Shown: one piece after another, positions 1 to 4,427 of the stretch
How the letters are laid out: every line of letters starts with the position of its first letter
Position numbering within the stretch: position 1 is the first letter of the stretch
Source: Campylobacterota bacterium
GTDB taxonomy: Bacteria > Campylobacterota > Campylobacteria > Campylobacterales > SZUA-545
Length of the DNA stretch: 6,065 nt
Direction of reading: 5' to 3'
Assembly: GCA_030836705.1 (NCBI GenBank)
Contig: JAUPLZ010000225.1
Coordinates: forward strand, 1 to 6,065
The notes under the pieces: generated by a model
The model's input: only the letters and a program-made list of their open reading frames with translations
Database searches by the model: none
Told to the model about the DNA's origin: nothing
Translations under genes and position numbers: made by a program

Positions 1-1
1 A

Positions 2-42
2 AAATAAAATGAATAATTTGATGTTATCATGATTATGAATTA
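2..42 (+). repeat. Imperfect direct repeat, left copy
   Basis: Bases 2-38 align without gaps to 3418-3454, with five mismatches at 11, 27, 30, 33 and 37. One single-base gap then lets the match run to about base 42. Similarity fades beyond that. The shared core is aataatttgatgtta. Together with the right copy it brackets the three-gene minus-strand module. The matched stretch is open in one frame in the right copy and nearly so here. The left limit is unknown because the window begins inside the repeat. Confidence 0.7.
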
Positions 43-43
43 C

Positions 44-63
44 AAAGGCTTTTAGCGAAAGCT
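44..63 (-). terminator. Weak hairpin downstream of the NTF2-like gene
   Basis: GCTTT at 48-52 can pair with AAAGC at 58-62 around a 5-base loop. On the minus strand it lies about 25 bases past the stop of the last module gene and is followed by CTTTG, a poor T-tract. The stem is only five base pairs, so this is at best a weak terminator. It also falls within the coding-like stretch on the other strand. Confidence 0.3.
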
Positions 64-87
64 CAAGAAGCAAGCATAATGTTAGGG

Positions 88-486
88 TTATAATAAACAA
101 AAAATGGTTAAATTTATTTGTTCATATGTCAAATTGACAATTTTCCAGCCATTTTCGCCTTTATGGAGGGTTAATACATCTACACCCTCTCTTTTTTCTT
201 TGTCAGTAATTAATGAATAATTGGCTTTAATAGTAGCTAAATTGCCATATTCATGTTTTTCGATACCGTACCATTTTTCTATAAAAATTTTATTTTCTTT
301 TCCGTATTCTCTCTGTTCCGGCATAGCACCATAAAGTGATGTGAATGATACCATTCTCCTGCCTTCAACCTTTATCATTTTAGCATTATCATCAAAAAGT
401 GATCGCCATTGTGTAAACTTTTTTTGTGAAAAATATTTTGGGTAATTTTCTATTATATCGTCAAGGTCTTTTATATAATTTTCCAT
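88..486 (-). CDS. NTF2/SnoaL-like small protein
   Basis: A 132-residue protein with the look of the NTF2-like (SnoaL) alpha+beta cone fold. It has an N-terminal helical part (residues 3-32) with W27..LFDDNA, as is typical near the first helix-strand turn. Strands follow around 36-50 and 80-95, then the closing pair VDVLTLHKGENGWKIVNLTY (102-121), the most family-like segment. No signal peptide or membrane segment is seen. Family members range from isomerases, cyclases and dehydratases to non-catalytic binding domains, so the reaction cannot be named. The ATG lies 3 bases after the TAG of the asparagine-synthetase-like gene (TAGGTTATG), with only a weak AGG as ribosome site. Translation is therefore probably coupled to that gene. 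It is the last gene of the module and likely acts on, or binds, the same substrate. The fold assignment is fairly secure; the role is not. Confidence 0.8.
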   Translation of the reverse strand: MENYIKDLDDIIENYPKYFSQKKFTQWRSLFDDNAKMIKVEGRRMVSFTSLYGAMPEQREYGKENKIFIEKWYGIEKHEYGNLATIKANYSLITDKEKREGVDVLTLHKGENGWKIVNLTYEQINLTIFCLL

Positions 487-489
487 AAC

Positions 490-2283
490 CTAAACTTTTA
501 TGTGGAATATTTTGTCAAATAAAGCTACGCTATATAATGAAAGCAGCAAAGATTTTCTAAAAGTAGGTTTATTTAAGTCCTCTAATGTTTTTTTTGAAAG
601 TATGCTCTTTAAAAACGGAGAAGTTTTTATTTCATTTACAATTTCATTTTTGTTTCTTTTTAAAAATTCCAGCGAACTCCATTTTAAACCATGAGTATTT
701 TTTCTATATGTAACGATAGGATCCATGATGTCACACATGGCTTCTTTTGCAAATTGTTTATTGTGTTTATTGTGCAAAAATAAATGCTTGTCATGATCTA
801 TGTATTTTATGAATCTTGTATCTAGATAGGGCATTCTAACAGAAATATCTGCAGCTTTACCGCTATGGTATGTTTGGTAAGTAAATTTTTGCAGTGCTCC
901 TCCTTCTCCGTCGAAATAGTTTTTATAAAAATCAAAAATATCTAAGTGATAAGATATTTTTTCTGATTTTGCATTGTCTCTGATGTGTTGAATGTCGGGA
1001 TTGAAAAATCCTTGAAAATCCTTACCTTTTATTTTGGATAAATATGTCGGTTTAATGTCTCTTGAAGAGCTAAATGAATGATAAATTTCTTTTACAGTTT
1101 TCCAAAAAGATAAAAGTTTATATTTTTTGTTAAAGCGCAAAGTATCAAACAATAACTTCCAATTGCGGTTTTTTACCGCTTCAAATATAAATAATTTTAT
1201 ATTAGATTCGAATATGCCTCCCGATACTACATGTTCGGATGAGCCGCTGACCATAATGTCAAAACTGTCTTTTTTTGCTTTATCTGCTATAGTGGTATTG
1301 CCTACATTATTTCCCCAAATGTGTATGGGTCTCCCATTGGCTTTTATAAGCTCTAAGATATTATCCGATTTTAAGATATTATAATCTATGTCAACTTCTT
1401 TTAAATCAGCGCCCATATATGAAGCTGCAAGCCGGGCGAATTTTAGATCATCGCCAAAGCCTGTAGAGGCAGTATAGCAAGTGATTTTTTGGGGGGACAA
1501 TATTGCTCCTACGCTTGATAAAAGTGTGCTATCTGTACCACCGGATAGGTTGTAGGCCGTTTTTTTATCATATGTCACTGCTTTTATAACAGCCTCAATA
1601 TCTTTTCTTAAATTTTTAGATGTAAAAGAAAATGCCGGATCCCTAAAATCATCTAAGGAGGCATAAGTTGAAATATTTATAGGGTTTTTTAGGTTGTCAA
1701 GTGTGAGCCTTCGGTTTCCTTTCAGCCTGTGTATGTATTTGAAAAAAGTCAAAAAATAATTACTAATTTCTGTTGATACAATAAATTCAATGATGCGTTC
1801 CATATTCACATTTCTTGGGATATCAGGAAAAGATTTTAACAAAAGGTCAATAGAGGTACTGATAGCAAACACATTTTCATCATGATAATAAAATAAAGGA
1901 AGTTGACCAAACATATCCGTATTTATCTCTATTTTTTTATCTTCTAAAAAAATATTTATCCATGCAAATGCCCCGCCTATGCTACAATAAACTTCATCTT
2001 TTGTATCCGTCTGAATGTATTCCATAATTGATTTCGAATCATCCGGGTACATCTTATAAAAATCCCCTATGATTAAACTGACTTTTTTATCGTTAAAATC
2101 AATGATGCCTGATTGTGATTCGAATCCAAAAAGTATAGCATCAGAAAGAGTATAGTTTTCGGCATTAGGATCAATTGTTTGAATTCCGTTTTCATTGTTT
2201 ATCAGATACCATTTATCGATATGTTTTTCAGGTAAAATATGAATAGTTTTTTCTCTGCTTTGTATCAATATAAAATTGTTCAC
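490..2283 (-). CDS. Asparagine-synthetase-like ATP-dependent ligase/cyclase
   Basis: A 597-residue protein with asparagine-synthetase architecture. Residues 1 to about 200 form a degenerate Ntn/glutaminase-like domain (GGAFAWINIFLEDKKIEINTD at 103-123, then MFGQLPLFYY, a typical AsnB strand pattern). Residues from about 225 on form the synthetase domain, with PP-loop SGGTDST at 247-253, YTASTGFGDDLKFARLAA at 270-287, VRMPYLD at 482-488 and YRKNTHG at 526-532. The protein begins MNNF, so the Cys2 nucleophile that releases ammonia from glutamine is absent. The loop that in AsnB reads GEGSDE is GSSEHV at 347-352, so its acidic residues are changed. Known relatives without the cysteine include beta-lactam synthetases and lasso-peptide cyclases, which adenylate a carboxylate and close an amide. 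A similar role here is inference. Amidation of a sugar acid in surface polysaccharide synthesis is an alternative. It starts at GTG behind a strong ribosome site and is followed closely by the NTF2-like gene. Confidence 0.87.
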   Translation of the reverse strand: MNNFILIQSREKTIHILPEKHIDKWYLINNENGIQTIDPNAENYTLSDAILFGFESQSGIIDFNDKKVSLIIGDFYKMYPDDSKSIMEYIQTDTKDEVYCSIGGAFAWINIFLEDKKIEINTDMFGQLPLFYYHDENVFAISTSIDLLLKSFPDIPRNVNMERIIEFIVSTEISNYFLTFFKYIHRLKGNRRLTLDNLKNPINISTYASLDDFRDPAFSFTSKNLRKDIEAVIKAVTYDKKTAYNLSGGTDSTLLSSVGAILSPQKITCYTASTGFGDDLKFARLAASYMGADLKEVDIDYNILKSDNILELIKANGRPIHIWGNNVGNTTIADKAKKDSFDIMVSGSSEHVVSGGIFESNIKLFIFEAVKNRNWKLLFDTLRFNKKYKLLSFWKTVKEIYHSFSSSRDIKPTYLSKIKGKDFQGFFNPDIQHIRDNAKSEKISYHLDIFDFYKNYFDGEGGALQKFTYQTYHSGKAADISVRMPYLDTRFIKYIDHDKHLFLHNKHNKQFAKEAMCDIMDPIVTYRKNTHGLKWSSLEFLKRNKNEIVNEIKTSPFLKSILSKKTLEDLNKPTFRKSLLLSLYSVALFDKIFHIKV

Positions 2284-2290
2284 CCTTTTT

Positions 2291-2296
2291 TCCTCT
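2291..2296 (-). promoter_or_regulatory. Ribosome binding site fixing the GTG start
   Basis: On the minus strand AGAGGA, inside a purine-rich run (GAAGGAAGAGGA), sits 7 bases before GTG at 2283-2281. There is no competing ATG nearby in frame, so GTG is the likely start of the asparagine-synthetase-like gene. Confidence 0.75.
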
Positions 2297-2314
2297 TCCT
2301 TCTCTTTATATTGG

Positions 2315-2320
2315 ATTATA
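2315..2320 (-). promoter_or_regulatory. Possible internal -10 box before the asparagine-synthetase-like gene
   Basis: The 88-base gap between the ATP-grasp and asparagine-synthetase-like genes holds a perfect TATAAT on the minus strand, about 30 bases before the GTG. No convincing -35 is seen, though many Campylobacterota promoters lack one. In DNA this AT-rich the hexamer can occur by chance. If real, it would let the last two genes be expressed separately from the ATP-grasp gene. Confidence 0.35.
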
Positions 2321-2371
2321 CTAATTTCATATTTGTAATAGGATTAAAAAAATAACTGTAAGCCAATGCTT

Positions 2372-3217
2372 TCAATCAGACAATAAGGCGCAGCAAGAAA
2401 GGTTTAACGCTTTTGCATATGCATGGAGAGCTTCATCAATATAATCTGCCAAAGATGCCCCCATTCTGGCATTTATTTCAAAGATTTTTATGCATTCATC
2501 TTGCAATTTGTAATCAATACAGCATATGCCGTCATACTTGATTGCATTTAATATATTTTTAAACTGATCTATAAATCGGGAGTGATCTACCACTTCTTGG
2601 GAGTATCGATTAAAATTTATGCCTTTTACGAACTTTTTTTGAGCAAATGTGTATTTTATAGTTTTATAAAAAATTACTTCCCCATTATGCATTAGAATAT
2701 GCATTGCATATTCTTCATAACCCTCTATATACTCCTGTATAAAGAATTCATTAGAAGACAATTCGCTTTTATATTTGCTTTCTGTATCATGATTGTCTAT
2801 GATTACTGTATTTGATCCGTTATTATCAATTCTTTTTTTTAGTATATATGGATAACATAAAATATCAGGTGTTTTTATTGTGCAATTCCCAAATCCATTA
2901 TTTAAAAGAAATTCTGTAAATCTTTTTTTGTCTATACAAATATCAATGGCTTCATTTGACGGTACAATGGCTTTTTTATAGTTTAAGTAAGAATAATTAG
3001 CATTAAAATAATTAGATGCCTCCTCTGATAAAGGAAATATTAAATAAAACTCATTTAAATTCACTCTTTTGAAATTTGAAAAAATTGGGATGCAAGCAGT
3101 AATTTTTTTTATTATTTTCCTCTCTCTTTGACGATGTCTAGAGAATAAAATAATTTTTTTTAAAAAAATTTTAGCAAATAACATTTTTAATCTATTTTTA
3201 AAAACCATAATAACCAT
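2372..3217 (-). CDS. ATP-grasp domain ligase
   Basis: A 281-residue protein with ATP-grasp signatures: YPYILKKRIDNNGSN at 122-136 (nucleotide-binding lysine strand and Gly/Ser loop), FFIQEYIEGYEEYAMHIL at 158-175 (hinge and adenine-binding region), GICCIDYKL at 230-238, and the metal-binding FEINARMGASL at 246-256. The N-terminal 50 residues are basic and hydrophobic and unlike the usual pre-ATP-grasp Rossmann lobe, so the protein is shorter than most family members. Members join a carboxylate to an amine or similar nucleophile through an acyl-phosphate. The substrate here is unknown. It is the first gene of the three-gene module, read away from the small ORF at 3377. ATG at 3217 has AGG six bases upstream; internal ATGs at residues 4 and 12 lack ribosome sites. 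Long A-tracts occur early in the gene and across the ATP-binding lysines. Enzyme class is confident, substrate not. Confidence 0.87.
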   Translation of the reverse strand: MVIMVFKNRLKMLFAKIFLKKIILFSRHRQRERKIIKKITACIPIFSNFKRVNLNEFYLIFPLSEEASNYFNANYSYLNYKKAIVPSNEAIDICIDKKRFTEFLLNNGFGNCTIKTPDILCYPYILKKRIDNNGSNTVIIDNHDTESKYKSELSSNEFFIQEYIEGYEEYAMHILMHNGEVIFYKTIKYTFAQKKFVKGINFNRYSQEVVDHSRFIDQFKNILNAIKYDGICCIDYKLQDECIKIFEINARMGASLADYIDEALHAYAKALNLSCCALLSD

Positions 3218-3253
3218 TTAGTGCCTAATATTTTATTGGACTATCTATATGAT

Positions 3254-3261
3254 ATTTTATA
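3254..3261 (-). promoter_or_regulatory. Possible -10 region of the three-gene module
   Basis: TATAAAAT on the minus strand lies about 37 bases before the ATG of the ATP-grasp gene, preceded by a T-rich stretch and TTAAGTTC. No clear -35 is seen. The position suits a promoter divergent from that of the small plus-strand ORF, but AT-richness makes chance matches common. Confidence 0.35.
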
Positions 3262-3336
3262 AAAATTGAACTTAATTTTATTGAATAAGCTGTTTTTGTA
3301 TTAAGTATGGATATGGAGCGTGGAAAAGGGATAGTG

Positions 3337-3351
3337 TATAATATATATAAT
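3337..3351 (+). promoter_or_regulatory. Promoter with two overlapping -10 boxes for the small ORF
   Basis: Two perfect TATAAT hexamers occur at 3337-3342 (preceded directly by GTG) and 3346-3351. The second ends 25 bases before the ATG at 3377, leaving a short leader that contains the ribosome site. No recognisable -35 is present. A lone strong -10 fits the housekeeping promoter type of Campylobacterota. Confidence 0.5.
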
Positions 3352-3365
3352 GTACAAAAAGTTGT

Positions 3366-3372
3366 AGAAGGA
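3366..3372 (+). promoter_or_regulatory. Shine-Dalgarno of the 25-codon ORF
   Basis: AGAAGGA ends 4 bases before ATG at 3377. It is one of the best ribosome sites in the window. It is the main reason to take the very short ORF seriously. Confidence 0.6.
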
Positions 3373-3376
3373 CAAA

Positions 3377-3454
3377 ATGTTAGAACAAAACAAAATAAAA
3401 TCTTTGGTTTCTTTAAGAAATAAAATTAATAATTTGATGTTACCACGACTATAA
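3377..3454 (+). CDS. 25-residue peptide ORF with its own promoter and ribosome site
   Basis: ATG at 3377 to TAA at 3452-3454. The peptide is basic and Leu/Asn-rich, opening MLEQNKIKSLVSL and ending RNKINNLMLPRL, with no cysteine and no signal peptide. The frame is closed upstream by TAG at 3365-3367, so it cannot begin earlier. AGAAGGA and two TATAAT boxes lie at suitable distances. Its last dozen codons are repeated at the left end of the window. It is divergent from the ATP-grasp gene and convergent with the YfaZ-like gene. It might be a peptide substrate or leader for the neighbouring ligases. Alternatively it is the surviving 5' end of a truncated gene: skipping one base near 3446 gives DYKII before another stop, echoing DYELQ in the left copy. 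I do not recognise it. Confidence 0.4.
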   Translation: MLEQNKIKSLVSLRNKINNLMLPRL

Positions 3455-3459
3455 AATTA
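3418..3459 (+). repeat. Imperfect direct repeat, right copy
   Basis: This copy corresponds to bases 2-42, with five mismatches over the first 37 aligned bases and then a one-base gap. In the small ORF's frame the differences are ATT/ATG, CCA/TCA, CGA/TGA, CTA/TTA and TAA/TGA, so the terminal stop is kept while one Arg codon is a stop in the left copy. It covers the 3' part of the small ORF and a few bases beyond. Confidence 0.7.
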
Positions 3460-3524
3460 TATAAAAATTATTTTTAGAGTAACAATTTTAGTATTAATGA
3501 AAAAATATTGAAAATAGCTAAAGG

Positions 3525-3558
3525 CAAAACACTCTCCGTGCATTCCACAAAAGAGTGT
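3525..3558 (-). terminator. Rho-independent-type terminator of the YfaZ-like gene
   Basis: ACACTCT at 3529-3535 pairs with AGAGTGT at 3552-3558. Within the 16-base loop, GTG (3538-3540) can pair with CAC (3546-3548). On the minus strand the hairpin begins 8 bases after the stop of the YfaZ-like gene and is followed by TTTTGCC. No T-tract follows on the plus strand, so it should serve mainly the minus-strand gene. It also marks the edge between the moderate-GC core genes and the AT-rich module. Confidence 0.6.
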
Positions 3559-3566
3559 AAGATAAC

Positions 3567-4130
3567 TTAAAAACTCAGTTTCATCCCGCCGTAAAAACTA
3601 TTGTTAAAAGTTTTATCTACGTCTTCATAATCCGTTTTGATGTTTCTGTATCCTGCAAAAACATGAAATTTTGAGATCACTTCCATATCCGCTTCGCCTC
3701 TAAACTCCGAGTAGCTGTCTCCGTCTGAAAAAGTCAGCACAGAGGGCGCATAGGCAAAACTTGCTATGAGTGAGGTTGGAGGGATGATATCGCTAAACGG
3801 AAGCCTGTAGGCTGCTTTTGCCGTCAGCGGAAGCGCTACAAAATCATCTGCGAAAACAAACTTTGCTCCCAGGCCCAGCGTAAGTCCTTCCATTCCTTGC
3901 AGGCTGTTTTCGCCGCTTAATCCAAATGTGGTAAGATTGTCACCATCGCTATGCAGATAGCTTGCATGCATAGCATAGGTTGTGCTGCTGGAATAATCAG
4001 CTAAGACATTAAGATTTGCCGATCCGAGAAGTTCAAAATCATCGTTGTTGATATTTATCCCGACACTGTTTTCAGCCTGTAGCAAACCACTCACCAAGAG
4101 CATGGGTAATAATAATTTTTTCATATACAT
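3567..4130 (-). CDS. YfaZ-family outer-membrane beta-barrel protein
   Basis: A 187-residue exported protein. Residues 1-19 are a signal peptide (MYMKKLL, a hydrophobic core, then LLQA before ENS, a fitting signal peptidase I site). The remainder alternates short amphipathic strands with Gly/Asp/Ser-rich turns, for example SVGININNDDFELLGSANL, GLTLGLGAKFVFADD and FHVFAGYRNIKTDYEDVD. It ends GGMKLSF with a terminal Phe, the usual recognition signal for Bam-dependent outer-membrane insertion. The pattern and length match YfaZ-type proteins, a family of unknown function sometimes described as putative porins. The first ATG is chosen because AAAGGAG lies 6 bases before it; the ATG two codons later would be 12 bases away. 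It lies 66 bases downstream of ccoS with its own ribosome site and terminator, so it is probably transcribed separately. Family name is moderately sure, topology sure. Confidence 0.75.
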   Translation of the reverse strand: MYMKKLLLPMLLVSGLLQAENSVGININNDDFELLGSANLNVLADYSSSTTYAMHASYLHSDGDNLTTFGLSGENSLQGMEGLTLGLGAKFVFADDFVALPLTAKAAYRLPFSDIIPPTSLIASFAYAPSVLTFSDGDSYSEFRGEADMEVISKFHVFAGYRNIKTDYEDVDKTFNNSFYGGMKLSF

Positions 4131-4136
4131 AAAAAG

Positions 4137-4143
4137 CTCCTTT
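4137..4143 (-). promoter_or_regulatory. Ribosome binding site of the YfaZ-like gene
   Basis: AAAGGAG on the minus strand, 6 bases before ATG at 4130. This spacing favours the start MYMKKLL over MKKLL. Confidence 0.75.
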
Positions 4144-4196
4144 AATATTAATTTATTTTAATGATAACATAGAATTGCTTTGAGTCGACAAGAGAT

Positions 4197-4427
4197 TCAA
4201 TCTGCGGGCATGCATTTTTCTTTTTTTTGTTTTTCTCTGGCTTTCTTTTTTTCTTCCATCATCGCCGCGTCCCGCAGGTCTTCTTCGTTGTCGTAGCGTG
4301 CCGCATCCAAGAATTTCGAATGATCGTCAAACTGGCCGGTTTTAACTCCCCACAGCAGGGCAATGAGGCCCAATGCGCCTAAGAACGTAGAGACGCTCAG
4401 CATCAGTATCATAATATTTTCTGACAT
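4197..4427 (-). CDS. ccoS: cbb3-type cytochrome oxidase assembly protein CcoS
   Basis: A 76-residue protein with one N-terminal membrane helix (about residues 5-26, IMILMLSVSTFLGALGLIAL) followed directly by the family signature LLWGVKTGQFDD. A charged cytoplasmic tail follows, with a Lys/Glu-rich stretch (EEKKKAREKQKKEK). CcoS is a small inner-membrane factor needed, with CcoI, to place copper and haem into the CcoN subunit of cbb3 cytochrome c oxidase. ATG at 4427-4425 is taken as start. A TTG one codon earlier would also be in frame, but ATG has the better spacing from AAGG (7 bases), located in the end of the upstream gene. The stop of the ATPase gene overlaps this start by one base (TGATG), showing translational coupling. 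The tail is longer and more charged than in many CcoS proteins, a feature without known meaning. Confidence 0.92.
   Translation of the reverse strand: MSENIMILMLSVSTFLGALGLIALLWGVKTGQFDDHSKFLDAARYDNEEDLRDAAMMEEKKKAREKQKKEKCMPAD

Larger units (their letters stand above)
1..93 (+). pseudogene. 3' remnant of a plus-strand gene, possibly frameshifted
   Basis: Read from base 3, the sequence encodes NKMNNLMLS and then a TGA at 30-32. If one base around position 30 is skipped, reading continues as DYELQRLLAKAQEASIMLGL to a TAA at 91-93. That continuation looks coding-like: it is an amphipathic, Ala/Leu-rich helix with more GC in its codons than the surrounding DNA. The first part matches the end of the small ORF at 3377-3454. 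The gene would start left of the window and run convergently into the 3' end of the NTF2-like gene, overlapping it by a few bases. I do not recognise the protein. The one-base shift is inference; an unrelated short open stretch after a genuine stop at 30-32 is an equally simple reading. Confidence 0.3.

Noticed and set aside
500..1384. Plus-strand ORFs of 64 and 85 codons inside the asparagine-synthetase-like gene
   Set aside because: They are antisense to a long motif-supported gene, with no ribosome sites or family features.
1..3459. Insertion sequence or transposon formed by the flanking repeats
   Set aside because: The repeats are direct, not inverted, and no transposase or integrase is encoded between them.
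3455..3480. AT-only inverted repeat after the small ORF as a plus-strand terminator
   Set aside because: It has no GC pairs and the DNA here is so AT-rich that such pairing is expected by chance.
4131..4196. Promoter for the YfaZ-like gene in the 66-base gap
   Set aside because: A promoter probably exists, but no hexamer pair with acceptable spacing stands out, so I did not place one.
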